Assembly (NCBI RefSeq): GCF_003633685.1
Contig: NZ_RBKT01000001.1
Location: forward strand, 3,286,001-3,350,000
DNA from: Micromonospora pisi
GTDB lineage: Bacteria > Actinomycetota > Actinomycetes > Mycobacteriales > Micromonosporaceae
Reading direction: 5' to 3'
Length of the DNA stretch: 64,000 nucleotides
The translations under genes and the position numbers were made by a program. The notes beneath the pieces were generated by a model. That model was given only the letters and a program-made list of their open reading frames with translations, was not told the origin of the DNA and made no database searches. Shown here one piece after another: positions 34,111 to 43,318 of this stretch. How positions within the stretch are numbered: the stretch's first letter is position 1; each line of letters begins with the position of its first letter.

Positions 34111-34154
34111 GGAAGCGTAGCTTTCGAAAGCTTTCTTTGGAAAGAGATCCTTTC
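34111..34154 (-). promoter_or_regulatory. Promoter and putative operator of the ArsR-MFS operon
   Basis: The -10 candidate TACGCT is at 34119-34114 (minus strand). Half-sites alternate: CTTTC 34121, GAAAG 34126, CTTTC 34131, GAAAG 34140, CTTTC 34150. AGCTTTCGAAAGCT at 34119-34132 is a perfect 14-bp palindrome, and GAAAG-AGATC-CTTTC lies at 34140-34154, covering the -35 and spacer. Confidence 0.6.
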
Positions 34155-34234
34155 TAGGACACGCCGCGCACGGTTCGTCGGCGGAGTGCGACGACCGGCA
34201 TACTGACCGTGGGGGGCAGTCTGAACCGGTCATC

Positions 34235-34290
34235 GCCCGGCAACCGTCGGGCTCGACACGGTGCCCGGCAACCGTCGGGCACGACACGAT
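34235..34290 (+). repeat. 28-bp direct repeat upstream of the XRE gene
   Basis: Units 34235-34262 and 34263-34290 differ at two positions. Each contains CCCGGCAACCGTCGGG, itself an interrupted inverted repeat. They end 17 bases before the TTG of the XRE regulator. Confidence 0.7.
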
Positions 34291-34306
34291 CGAGAGCGAG
34301 GACCCG

Positions 34307-35317
34307 TTGCCTCCAGCTCAACCCAACCCGACCCAACCAAAAGGTACGCCGCCGAGCCCGCACCTGCGCCGACGCCGACTCGGCCTGGAGCTACGCCGTC
34401 TGCGCGAGACCGCCCGACTCACCGGTGACCAGGTCATCGAGCAGATCGGCTGGGCGTCCGCGTCGAAACTCTCCCGGCTGGAGAACGGCCGCAGTCGACC
34501 CGACCCGCGCGACGTACGCGACCTGCTGGAGCTCTACGGGGTCACCGGACCGTTGCGTGACGAACTCGAAGCGATCACCCGTGAGGCGGGCGACGTACGG
34601 AGCTGGCTGCGCTCGTACCGGGCGATGACCCCACGCCAGCGCAGCTTCGCCGAGTTGGAGGCCGGCTGCGCGGACATTCGCGAGTACAGCCCCTTCGTCG
34701 TCCCCGGACTGCTCCAGACCAGGGAGTACGCCCGTACCCGGATCGTCTCCTTCCGTCCGTTGGGCAACCACACCGCCGACGCCGGGTCGGACGTGGACGA
34801 TCCGGAGACCGAGGTCGAGGCCCGGATGTCCCGCCAGTTGCTCCTCACCCGGGAGGTGGCCCCACCGCGCTACTCCGCGGTGCTGGAGGAGTCCGCGCTG
34901 AGCCGGCGGGCCGGACCGCCGGAGGTCGTACGGGCGCAGCTCAACCAGCTCTGCAAGCTCGCCACCCTGCCGAACGTGACCTTGCAGGTGCTGACCAGGG
35001 ACGCCCGGGTCGCCAACTGGTACATGCCGCACACCGGCTTCTCGCTCTACCGGTTCGCCGATCCGCAGGACCCGGAGACGCTGGCGATCGAGGGACACTC
35101 CACCAACCAGGTGCTCAACGACCGCGACGAACTGGACCGCTATACGGTGGTCTTCGAGTGGCTGCAGTCGGCGGCGATGACCCCGGAGGACACGCTGTCG
35201 TGGCTGGCCGAGATGGCCGGGCGGGGGTACGGCGACCCGGGGCGACCGGCGCCGTCCCGGGGGCCGGTGACTCCCCCGACCCAGCGGCGGCGAACCGAAC
35301 GCCTGACCGGGCAGTGA
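34307..35317 (+). CDS. XRE-family regulator with DUF5753 domain
   Basis: 336 residues; TTG start with GAGCGAGGA five bases upstream. HTH at about residues 25-80 (RRLRETARLTGDQVIEQIGW, then SKLSRLENGRSRP). From about 105 the DUF5753 domain begins with EYSPFVVPGLLQTREYAR and carries LEESALSRRAG and LNQLCKLATLPNVTLQVL. These occur in actinomycetes in pairs with DUF397 proteins, as here. BldB/WhiJ-type systems are the family parallel. Targets unknown; the upstream repeat may be its own operator. Confidence 0.9.
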   Translation: MPPAQPNPTQPKGTPPSPHLRRRRLGLELRRLRETARLTGDQVIEQIGWASASKLSRLENGRSRPDPRDVRDLLELYGVTGPLRDELEAITREAGDVRSWLRSYRAMTPRQRSFAELEAGCADIREYSPFVVPGLLQTREYARTRIVSFRPLGNHTADAGSDVDDPETEVEARMSRQLLLTREVAPPRYSAVLEESALSRRAGPPEVVRAQLNQLCKLATLPNVTLQVLTRDARVANWYMPHTGFSLYRFADPQDPETLAIEGHSTNQVLNDRDELDRYTVVFEWLQSAAMTPEDTLSWLAEMAGRGYGDPGRPAPSRGPVTPPTQRRRTERLTGQ

Positions 35318-35387
35318 CTCCCCGCGGCCGGGCGCCGTTGGAGGGACGGCCACCCGTCACGATGCACCAGTCAGGTAGGAGCTGACC

Positions 35388-35687
35388 ATGGAGACAGCCC
35401 GGACGTCCCCGGCGCCGGAGCCGCTCGGCGAGCATCTCGCCCGTGCCGCCTGGCGGACCAGTTCACGCAGCCAGACCTCGAACTGCGTCGAGGTTGCCCC
35501 GCTCGGCGACGACCGGGCACCGGTGGCATTGCGCGACAGCAAGGACCGGGGCGGCCCGGTCCTGGTCTTCGCCCGTACCCGGTGGCTGGACTTCATCGCC
35601 GGCGCCAAGGACGGCGAGTTCGATCTGACCTTCGTCGAGAACGAATTCGGCCTGGTCCTCGCCGAGGGCGAGTTCGACCTGAACTGA
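35388..35687 (+). CDS. DUF397 domain protein
   Basis: 99 residues; ATG with AGGAG seven bases upstream. DUF397 core: AAWRTSSRSQTSNCVEVAPL, then VALRDSKDRGGPVLVFAR and WLDFIAGAKDGEFD. Such proteins are partners of XRE-DUF5753 regulators, antagonising them in Streptomyces development (WhiJ/BldB-like systems). 70 bases downstream of the regulator and probably co-transcribed. Confidence 0.88.
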   Translation: METARTSPAPEPLGEHLARAAWRTSSRSQTSNCVEVAPLGDDRAPVALRDSKDRGGPVLVFARTRWLDFIAGAKDGEFDLTFVENEFGLVLAEGEFDLN

Positions 35688-36102
35688 GCGACATCTCCCA
35701 CCCGGGTCCCGGATCAACGAGAGCGGGCGGTCGGCACCGACACCACGCGGGCCGGCCGCCCGGATCCTGTCCGGGCCGCTGTGGGTCGGTGTCCCGAGGT
35801 CGGATCAACCGTGTGTGGTTCCACAACGGAGCCGACAGAAGCGCTCAGTCACCTTGTGACGCAACGGATTGACGTTTCCCCGGCCGACGTGATGACCTTC
35901 GCCGACCGGTGATCAATTGCGACACCGGCACTGAGCAGCCATCACCCATTTGGCTGACCCGCGAAATCAATCAGCGCGTATCACTTGCCGGTGGCGCTCC
36001 GGTGCGTAACATGGCGTGTGGGGCTACATGGAAGTTCCACGAACTGACTCCGTTCAGTGATTGCACGAACATCATCCGTCACGGTTCACCCCGGAGACGC
36101 CC
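35688..36102 (+). other. Intergenic stretch without a gene
   Basis: 415 bases. Frames here are short. The part from about 35830 is less GC-rich (GATCAATTGCG, AATCAATCAG) and probably holds the promoter of the gene at 36103. GGAGACG at 36092 is its ribosome binding site. Confidence 0.4.
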
Positions 36103-36408
36103 ATGCGGTTTCTGATCGTTCGCACCGACATCCGTACCGCTGCCGACGACGACCTGGCCGCGATCTGGGCCGGCGGAGGCCGCCTCCGCGATGAACAGAC
36201 CGCCCCCGAGCACCGCCGCCAGATCGTCCGCGCGGACGACCTGGACGCCGCCCTGATACTGGCCCGCGCCCTCTCCACCGTCGGGGCCGTACGGTCCGGA
36301 CGACAGCGGGTGAAGGTTCTGCCACTACGCGACACCCGGTGCCGACCACCGGCCGAGTGGCAGGAGCAGCCGGCCGGCACCAGCGCACCACCACGCACCA
36401 CCCGATGA
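36103..36408 (+). CDS. Hypothetical protein
   Basis: 101 residues; ATG with GGAGA seven bases upstream. Front part MRFLIVRTDIRTAADDDLAAI is strand-helix-like and conserved in look; DDLDAALILARALSTVGAV follows, and the C-terminus is basic and Pro-rich. No family recognised. Flanked by a perfect inverted repeat at its 3' end. Confidence 0.6.
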   Translation: MRFLIVRTDIRTAADDDLAAIWAGGGRLRDEQTAPEHRRQIVRADDLDAALILARALSTVGAVRSGRQRVKVLPLRDTRCRPPAEWQEQPAGTSAPPRTTR

Positions 36409-36475
36409 TCGACCGTCGTACGCCGGCCCGGCTCCCCCGCCGTGCACCACGCCACAGCCGGCCGCGACGGCAATG

Positions 36476-36521
36476 ATCTTGGCCCGTGACCGCCGCGGCA
36501 ACGACGGTCACGGGCCAAGAT
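36476..36521. terminator. Perfect inverted repeat between convergent genes
   Basis: 17-base arms ATCTTGGCCCGTGACCG at 36476-36492 and complement at 36505-36521, 12-base loop. Probable bidirectional terminator, without a U tract. Confidence 0.65.
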
Positions 36522-36577
36522 TCGTCAACCGGGGCACCCGCCCCGGACCGGGCCGTGGGGCTTCGCCTCCAGCCGGC

Positions 36578-37528
36578 TCAGGACTCGTCGAGCCAGCGAT
36601 GCACCAGGTAGAGCGCGATACTCGACGGCGGCGGCATCCCCACCCGGTTCCCCTCGTCCGCGTCGACCGGCGTACCGGCCAGCACATCGGCGATCTCCCG
36701 ACGGGTGAACCAGCGGGCGAACGCGATCTCCGCCGGATCGACCCGCACCGGCTGCGCCGGATCGGCATGGGCCAGGAAGCCCAGCATCAACGAGCCGGGG
36801 AACGGCCACGCCTGACTGCCCGCGTACTCCACGTGGTCGAGACCGATCCCGACCTCCTCCGACACCTCCCGGTGCACCGCCGCCTCGGCTGACTCCCCCG
36901 GCTCGACGTACCCGGCCAGACAGGAGAAACGGCGCACCCCGTCGTGCGGGCGCCAGGCCGCGTTGTTCCCGAGCAGGCACCGCCCGTCCGGACCCGGTTT
37001 GCCGTCGTGCACCAGGACGATCATCGCCGGATCGGTACGCGGCCAGATGTGGGCGCCGCTCTCGTCGACCCGCGTCCAACCCGCGTCGGTCACCGTGGTC
37101 GGCAGTCCGGTGATCGAGGAGTACGCGTGCCGCGCGTGCCAGTTGCCCAACGCCACGGCAGTGGTGAAGAGCCCGGCGTCGGAGTCGGTGAGCAGGTGCC
37201 CCACCTCACGCAGCGAGACGATCCGGGTCTCCGGCACAACCGGCAACGGCCCGTCGACCGCGAAGACCGGGGTGCCGTCCGGCTCCACCCCGAGGAAGAG
37301 CCGCACACTGGTCCCCTCCGGCACCTCCGACGCGGCCAACAGCAGCAGCGTGGGCCGGCCCGGGCCGACACCGACCAGCGCCCGACCACCCCCGGCGATG
37401 TCCACCACCAGCACCCGGGCCTGCTCCCACGCCCGCGCCAGCCACTCCGGATCGTCTCGCCGGTGTGCCGCCCGGTCCAGGGTGGTACGGGCCAACGGCG
37501 GACCGTCGGGGTCGGCCAGACCAGTCAC
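36578..37528 (-). CDS. nudC: NADH pyrophosphatase-like Nudix protein (NudC)
   Basis: 316 residues with the NudC layout: an N-terminal domain, a linker with the position of the zinc ribbon, and the Nudix box GYVEPGESAEAAVHREVSEEVG at about 207-229, then SQAWPFPGSLMLGF, the NudC-specific SQPWPFPxS motif. NudC hydrolyses NADH and can deNAD RNA. Oddly the ribbon segment (NWHARHAYSSITGLPTTVTD) has no cysteine, so zinc binding is lost. Overlaps the upstream peptidase gene by four bases; last gene of a three-gene unit. Confidence 0.88.
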   Translation of the reverse strand: MTGLADPDGPPLARTTLDRAAHRRDDPEWLARAWEQARVLVVDIAGGGRALVGVGPGRPTLLLLAASEVPEGTSVRLFLGVEPDGTPVFAVDGPLPVVPETRIVSLREVGHLLTDSDAGLFTTAVALGNWHARHAYSSITGLPTTVTDAGWTRVDESGAHIWPRTDPAMIVLVHDGKPGPDGRCLLGNNAAWRPHDGVRRFSCLAGYVEPGESAEAAVHREVSEEVGIGLDHVEYAGSQAWPFPGSLMLGFLAHADPAQPVRVDPAEIAFARWFTRREIADVLAGTPVDADEGNRVGMPPPSSIALYLVHRWLDES

Positions 37529-38847
37529 GACGACTCGGCCGGGGACTCGACCGGGGTCAGCGCGGCGAGCGGCCCGGCGATCCGGGCGGCGTCACCGAGC
37601 ACGACGGTGACCGCCCTCGACGGCGCCAGATACTTCGCCGCGGCGGCGGCCACCTCGTCCCGGGTGGCTCGGGCCAGTCGGGCCGAGTGCTCGGCGAGGA
37701 AGTCCAGCCGCAACCCGAAACCGGCGTACGCGCTCGCCAGCGCGGCCAGCCCCGCCTGCGTCGACATGCCGAGTTGCAGGGTGCCGAGAGCGTACTGCCG
37801 GGCCTGCTCCAGCTCGTCCTCCTTCGGTGGCAGCGACGCCAGCCGACCCAGCTCGTACACCGTCTCCAGCAGCGCGGGACCGGTCACCTCGGTGGCCACG
37901 TCGGCGGCGACGATCAACGCCGAACCGGCCAACGCGTGCTCGATCACCGAATGCGGCCCGTACGTGTAGCCCTTGTCCTCCCGGATGTTCTCCACCCACC
38001 GGGACGAGAAGTAACCGCCGAAGATCAGGTTCGCCAGGTGCAGCGGCGCGTGGTCCGGGTGGGTACGCGGCACCGCCGGCAGCGCCATCCGCAGCGACGA
38101 CTGCACCGAGTCGGGGCGGTCGACCAGCACCAGCGGACCGGACGTCAGCGCCGGCGCGGGCGGCAGTTCGACCGGCCGCCCCGCACCCTTCCACTGGCCC
38201 AGGGTCGCCTCGGCGGCGTCCAGCGCCCGCTCCGGCCGTACGTCACCGACGATGACCAGCACCGCCCCGTTCGGGTGCACCCGGTCGGCGTGCAGCGTAC
38301 GGAGCTGGGCCGCCCGGACCGCCCGGACCTGCTCCGGCTCCGGCGTCTGCACCGCGTACGGGTGCTTGCCGTACATCCGGCGCAGCAGCGCCTCCCGGGC
38401 CAGGTGCGCCGGCTGGCTCTTCGCCACCTGGATGTGCTCGATCATCCGGTCCCGCTCGTTGGCGACCTCACCCGACGGATAGGCCGCGTCGGTGACCACC
38501 TCGGCAAGCAGCTCCAGAATCCGGTCCAGGCCGCTGACCAGCCCGTTGCCGGAGATCATCAGGCGGTCCGGGTCCGCCCCGGCGGCCAACCCGCCGCCCA
38601 CCTTCTGCAACTCGGCGGCGATGTCCAGGTTGGACATGGTGCTGGTGCCGGAGAGCAGGGTCTGCGACAGGAGTACGCCCCGGGCCAGCGGCGCCCGGCC
38701 GAACGGCACCCAGAGGCGCAACTCGACCAGGGGCACGGAGGGCCGGCGGATGGCGATCACGGTCAGCCCGTTGGACAGCGTCCGCTCGGCCCCGGTCGGC
38801 ACCTTGAGCTTGCGGTTCGGCCCCAGCGCGGGCAGGGAGAGCGTCAC
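37525..38847 (-). CDS. M16-family peptidase, non-catalytic subunit type
   Basis: 440 residues with the M16 fold (TLSNGLTVIAIRRPSVPLVE, then LANLIFGGYFSSRWVENIRE and GYTYG near 290, a typical C-domain site). The HxxEH zinc motif is absent (RGVLLSQTLLSGT at that place), so it is the inactive partner of the upstream subunit. Pairs of active and inactive M16 proteins form heterodimers, as in mitochondrial processing peptidase. Four-base overlaps with both neighbours. Confidence 0.87.
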   Translation of the reverse strand: MTLSLPALGPNRKLKVPTGAERTLSNGLTVIAIRRPSVPLVELRLWVPFGRAPLARGVLLSQTLLSGTSTMSNLDIAAELQKVGGGLAAGADPDRLMISGNGLVSGLDRILELLAEVVTDAAYPSGEVANERDRMIEHIQVAKSQPAHLAREALLRRMYGKHPYAVQTPEPEQVRAVRAAQLRTLHADRVHPNGAVLVIVGDVRPERALDAAEATLGQWKGAGRPVELPPAPALTSGPLVLVDRPDSVQSSLRMALPAVPRTHPDHAPLHLANLIFGGYFSSRWVENIREDKGYTYGPHSVIEHALAGSALIVAADVATEVTGPALLETVYELGRLASLPPKEDELEQARQYALGTLQLGMSTQAGLAALASAYAGFGLRLDFLAEHSARLARATRDEVAAAAAKYLAPSRAVTVVLGDAARIAGPLAALTPVESPAESS

Positions 38848-40154
38848 TTCGTTCCTCCGGGGATGACCTCGACGGCCGCCCGGCGTTCCGGACGCAGGCT
38901 GGCGGCGGCGGCCCGTACCTGCTCCTCGGTGACCTCGCCGATCAGCCGGGGCAGGTCGTTGAGGAGGTCGGGGGCGCCGCGCTGCTGTTCCAGCACGGCC
39001 ATCTGCAAGGCCCGGCCGAGCACCGCGTCGGTGCCACGCAACAGGTGGGTGGCCATCCGGGCCTGGGTCCGGGCCAGTTCACCGTCGACCAGCCCGTCGG
39101 TGGCCACCCGGGCGGCCTCCTCGTCGATCGTCCGGAGCACCTTGTCCACGTCCCCACCGGGCGGCAGGTGCGCCTCGACCAGCAGTGCCGTGGGGTCCCG
39201 TACGCCGAACGGCTCGCCCATCAGACCGAGGTAGCCGCCGATGCTGGTGACCGTCCGGTCCCGCAGTGCCAACCGCTCGACCAGCCGGGAGGCGTCACCG
39301 TCGGTGAGCACCTCGGCCAGCACCACGTACGGCAGGTAACTGGTCAGGTCGGCGACCGGGTCCGGCACCCGCCAGGCGGTGGCGACCGCGGGCAGGGGCG
39401 CCAGCCGGTCGGTGTACGCCTGCCGCCGCTCGGCGGTGAGGTCGGGCTCGGCGAAACTCGGCCGCACCGGGGCGGGCCGTGCCGGGACCGAGCCGAAGTG
39501 CCGTTCGACCAGTTCCTGGGTCTGCGCCACGTCCAGGTCCCCGCTGACCGCGAGGACCGCGTTGCCGCAGGCGTAGTAGCGGTCGAAGAAGTCGGCCGCC
39601 TCCTCGACGGTGGCGCTCTCCAGGTCGTCGAAGGAACCGTAGCCGTCGTGCGCGTTCGGAAAGGTGTCGAACATGATCGGCGGCAGCCGCAGCCAGGGGA
39701 AACCGCCGTACGGGCGGTTGAGCACGTTGACCCGGATCTCCTCCTTGACCACGTCGACCTGGTTGCGCAGGTTCTCCTCGGTCAGCCGGGGACCGCGCAT
39801 CCGGTCGGCCTCCAGGAAGAGCGCGCGTTCGAGGGCGTTGCTCGGCAACGTCTCGAAGTAGTCGGTGTAGTCGAGGTGGGTGGAGCCGTTGAAGGTCCCA
39901 CCGGCGCCCTGCACGTACCTGAAGTGGGCGAGCTTCTCCAGGTTCGCCGACCCCTGGAACATCAGGTGCTCGAAGAGGTGGGCGAAGCCCGTCCGCCCCT
40001 CCGGCTCGGAGCGGATGCCCACGTCGTAGACGACCGCCACGCCGACCACCGGCGCGCTACGGTCCGGGGTCAGCACCACCCGTAGGCCGTTGTCGAGGGT
40101 GAACCGCTCGACCGGATACCTCGTTGCTGGAATCTTTGATCTCCGCGCCGCCAC
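38844..40154 (-). CDS. M16-family zinc peptidase, catalytic subunit
   Basis: 436 residues. HLFEH (H59, E62, H63) is the inverted zinc motif, with downstream VKEEIRVN supplying the third ligand Glu. GTG with TAGGGT six bases upstream, predicting a leaderless mRNA starting the three-gene operon. Cytoplasmic: no signal peptide. Substrate unknown. Confidence 0.9.
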   Translation of the reverse strand: MAARRSKIPATRYPVERFTLDNGLRVVLTPDRSAPVVGVAVVYDVGIRSEPEGRTGFAHLFEHLMFQGSANLEKLAHFRYVQGAGGTFNGSTHLDYTDYFETLPSNALERALFLEADRMRGPRLTEENLRNQVDVVKEEIRVNVLNRPYGGFPWLRLPPIMFDTFPNAHDGYGSFDDLESATVEEAADFFDRYYACGNAVLAVSGDLDVAQTQELVERHFGSVPARPAPVRPSFAEPDLTAERRQAYTDRLAPLPAVATAWRVPDPVADLTSYLPYVVLAEVLTDGDASRLVERLALRDRTVTSIGGYLGLMGEPFGVRDPTALLVEAHLPPGGDVDKVLRTIDEEAARVATDGLVDGELARTQARMATHLLRGTDAVLGRALQMAVLEQQRGAPDLLNDLPRLIGEVTEEQVRAAAASLRPERRAAVEVIPGGTK

Positions 40155-40311
40155 GACCCGACCCTAGCGCGTCCCCACACCCGCGCGCCGTGACGTTGCC
40201 CCGACGGCCGGCCCCGGATCGTCCCGGAGCGTTCCGACCGCGCCGGGGCGGGTGAGCGGCAACACCTCCCGACCGACCCGGTACGCGTCCGCCCCGGAAC
40301 CCCGTCCGGGC

Positions 40312-41715
40312 TCAGACCGCGACGGCGAGCGGGCTCGGCGCACCCTCCCGGACGGCGAACCGGGTCGCGAGCGCCCGCGCCTGGCCACGGATCTCCGGCA
40401 CGGCGGTGGTCTCCCAGAGCCGACCCCGCCGGGGCGGGCCCACGGCCCAGAGCACCCCGTCGGCCGATCCGTCCCGCCCGTACAGCGCACCGCCGCCGTC
40501 CACGTCCAGACCGAGCCCGTACGGTCCGGGTCGGACGAGCCCGTCCGCGAGCAGTCGCCGCACCAGAGGGTCCGCCGACCCCGGCAACCGTCCCGGGCCG
40601 GTGCAGTTGATCAGGGCGCCGAAGGTGGTGACCTCTCCACCGGTCCACACCGACGTGCCGACCGGAACCCGACCAGCGTGCTCCAGCCGTACCTCCAGTC
40701 CGTCCGCCGGCCCCGGCGTCACCGCCCCGACCGTCGCGGCCCGTACGGTCAACCGACCGCTCGCCCGCAGCCGGTCCAGCTCGTCGGCGATCTCCGGTGC
40801 CATCCGGTGCCGGTGCACCTCCCAGTGCCGGGCCAGGTGCCGCAGGAACCGGTCCCGGTCCACCGGGGACAGGCCCGCCCAGAGACCGTCCAGCCGGGGC
40901 CGCAACCCGTCGACCACCGACCGCCAGTCGGCACCCGCCCGGACCAGCTCGCGGAGCTGACGGACGAGCTGACGCAGCGACGGCGCCGACTCGGGCAGCC
41001 CGCCCTGCGCGGGCACCGGGGGACCCGGTCGACGTTGGGAGTTCGGCAGCAGACCGTGCCGCGAGACCGCGACCATCGGGGCCCGCTGACCGGCCTCGGC
41101 CAGGCTGAGTGCCACGTCGACGGCGGTGAGACCGGTGCCGAGGAGCAGCACCGGCCGGTCGACCGGGACCGTGTCGAGCGCACCGGGCGCCCAGGGGTCG
41201 CGGACGTATCCGCGGCGGCCGTCGTACCCCACCGACCAGCGGGCGACCGGATCCCCGGACCCGGGTGCACCGATGGCGAGCACCACCCGGTCGGCCGCCG
41301 AGCGGGCACCCGACTCGAACTCGACGTCGACCCCGCCGGTGGTGGCGACGATTCGGCTGACCCGGTCGCGGCGGATCCGCAACCGTCCGGCCGCGTGCCG
41401 GTGCGTGGTGTCGAGCGTCTGCCGGAGGTAGTCGCCGTACCAGCTCCGGGGCATGAAGTCGCCGGCGCTCGCGGTGGGCCGCCGCAGGCGGCAGAAGTCG
41501 ACGAAGTCCCCCGGCGTGTCCGGGTCGGCGCTCATCGTGCCGGCCGGCGAGTTGAGCAGGTGCCACGGCCGGGCCGCCGGGCCGTACGCGATGCCGGTGC
41601 CGGGATCTGGCGAGGGATCGACCAGCACCACCGAATCGGAGGTACCGCGCAGCAGCTCCCGGCTGACCAGCGTGCCACTACAGCCACCGCCGACCACCAG
41701 CACCGTCCGGCTCAT
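40312..41715 (-). CDS. FAD/NAD(P)-binding oxidoreductase
   Basis: 467 residues; ATG at 41715, preceded by GGGGGGCGGCGGG. N-terminal dinucleotide fold MSRTVLVVGGGCSGTLVSRE, then YGPAARPWHLLNSPAGTMSA, the conserved segment of COG4529-type (HI0933-like/FAD-NAD(P)-binding) proteins, and VLLLGTGLTAVDVALSLAEAG as second Rossmann fold near residue 190. A long frame continues upstream but has no domain, so the ATG was chosen. Reaction unknown. Confidence 0.83.
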   Translation of the reverse strand: MSRTVLVVGGGCSGTLVSRELLRGTSDSVVLVDPSPDPGTGIAYGPAARPWHLLNSPAGTMSADPDTPGDFVDFCRLRRPTASAGDFMPRSWYGDYLRQTLDTTHRHAAGRLRIRRDRVSRIVATTGGVDVEFESGARSAADRVVLAIGAPGSGDPVARWSVGYDGRRGYVRDPWAPGALDTVPVDRPVLLLGTGLTAVDVALSLAEAGQRAPMVAVSRHGLLPNSQRRPGPPVPAQGGLPESAPSLRQLVRQLRELVRAGADWRSVVDGLRPRLDGLWAGLSPVDRDRFLRHLARHWEVHRHRMAPEIADELDRLRASGRLTVRAATVGAVTPGPADGLEVRLEHAGRVPVGTSVWTGGEVTTFGALINCTGPGRLPGSADPLVRRLLADGLVRPGPYGLGLDVDGGGALYGRDGSADGVLWAVGPPRRGRLWETTAVPEIRGQARALATRFAVREGAPSPLAVAV

Positions 41716-41840
41716 CCCGCCGCCCCCCGACCTTGATCCGGAAAATCCTATGCCGAAAGTAGGAGATGACCACCCTTCGCCGCTAGGTCTGGTGACAAAG
41801 TCGGCGGGACCGGTGGGGGCCGGGCCGGATCCGGATGACG

Positions 41841-42791
41841 TCAGACCGGGCGGACCGAGGCGAGGGCGTCCTCGACGATCCAGTCCCACTGACGATGGGT
41901 GCCGGGAACGGAGATGTAGAGGATCGCGGCGGTCGCCCGCCCGACGTCGACGCAGGCGACCGCGGCCAACTCGTCGGTCGCCCGGAGCCCTGGCCGACTG
42001 AAGTGCAACCGGAACACGGTCACCCATGCCGGGCGACCGCCGAGCGTGGTCCGCTCGTCGCGGAGCAACTCCATCCTGCTCGGCTGCGGGTAGTACTCGG
42101 CCCGTACGTCGGCGGCGACCCGCCGGCCCACACATTCGAGGTTGAAGGTGAGCGCGTCGTTCTCGGCCGCCGGGACAGCGGCGGAGAGGATCGAGGCGTG
42201 GTAGTCGCTGAACCCGTCGTACGCCGGCTCGGTGACGAAGTGCTGGCCCATCCGGTACGGCACCTCCAGGGTGCCGGCATTCCAGACCGTCTCCCACGGT
42301 TGCCACGGTGCGGGGTACTCGGTGTAGGAGATGCCCGCCTCCTCGTCGACCGTACGCCGCTCGACGGCTGGGGCCGAGGCGGTCGCGGACCCGGCCGGTG
42401 GTGACGGGAGCACCGGTGGATCGGCCGGCACGGACGGCGCCGGGACCGGCCCGGGAGTGGCGGGCAGCGGGCACATCCGGGCCAGTGGCGGCCGGAGATC
42501 CGGCGGAGCGGCGAAGTCCTCACCGAACGGGCGTGGATTCCCGCCGAGGGTCATCGCCAGGACCACCACGAGACCGATGACCAACACCCCGCCGGCCGCC
42601 CCGGCAAACCACCGGAGCCGCAGCCGCTCCCGCGCGGAGCGCTCGACCTGGAGCGACAGCCGCTCAGCGGGAGGTACGCCGGACCGGTCGCCGAGTCGGG
42701 TAACCGGACCCGCCGTCCAAACCGGACCCGCCGTCGACGCCGGGCCGGGCGTGGACGGAGACGATGGTTCGGGTGGGGTCGGGTCAGGCAT
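41841..42791 (-). CDS. Membrane-anchored hypothetical protein
   Basis: 316 residues. Pro/Thr-rich N-terminus, then one membrane helix (WFAGAAGGVLVIGLVVVLAM, about 61-80) and an extracytoplasmic region beginning Pro-rich. The globular part (YPAPWQPWETVWNAGTLEVP, C-terminal AVACVDVGRATAAILYIS) looks like a conserved domain in Micromonosporaceae, function unknown. ATG is close to GGGGGAG. The 125 bases to the FAD gene hold no obvious feature. Confidence 0.65.
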   Translation of the reverse strand: MPDPTPPEPSSPSTPGPASTAGPVWTAGPVTRLGDRSGVPPAERLSLQVERSARERLRLRWFAGAAGGVLVIGLVVVLAMTLGGNPRPFGEDFAAPPDLRPPLARMCPLPATPGPVPAPSVPADPPVLPSPPAGSATASAPAVERRTVDEEAGISYTEYPAPWQPWETVWNAGTLEVPYRMGQHFVTEPAYDGFSDYHASILSAAVPAAENDALTFNLECVGRRVAADVRAEYYPQPSRMELLRDERTTLGGRPAWVTVFRLHFSRPGLRATDELAAVACVDVGRATAAILYISVPGTHRQWDWIVEDALASVRPV

Positions 42792-42870
42792 CTCCCCCAG
42801 TCAACACCACCGGTCGGTGAACCGCGAAGCGGCCGATGGTCCACTTCGGTCCGGAGCAGGGGAGTCCGGT

Positions 42871-43077
42871 TCAGCGGGAAACCGCGACGTCCGACTCCAT
42901 GTTGTCACTTCCGCCGGGTGGCGCCTGCAGCTCGACCACCTGCGGACGGACCGGTTCGATCGGGGCGTGGTACCAGGGGGCGAAGGCGGCGATCAGGGCG
43001 AGGAGCAGTCCACTGAGCGCGACCGCGAGCACCACCAGGATTTCGCGTACCGCTCCCGGACCGGCAGTCAAGATCAT
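42871..43077 (-). CDS. Small membrane protein
   Basis: 68 residues; ATG at 43077 with GGGGAGG five bases upstream; a longer frame from 43140 lacks such a site. One hydrophobic helix (ILVVLAVALSGLLLALIAAF) followed by WYHAPIEPVRPQVVELQ. No family recognised. Confidence 0.6.
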   Translation of the reverse strand: MILTAGPGAVREILVVLAVALSGLLLALIAAFAPWYHAPIEPVRPQVVELQAPPGGSDNMESDVAVSR

Positions 43078-43318
43078 GACGACCTCCCCATCGGGGAGCC
43101 CGTTCGACCAGCCCGCCAACTCCCCATGGAACAGGATCACGCATAACCGGACACAGCACAGTCATCCATCGGACGCATTCGGATGATCCGATCGGCGCTC
43201 CGCGCTCACACTCCCGGTCCCCACCCCACACCGCTCGTCGACGGTCCAGAGTGAACCGGGCCGGCCGTGAACGGCCGGCCCGGTTCACCAGACAAACGCG
43301 GTGACGCGTGGAACGAGG

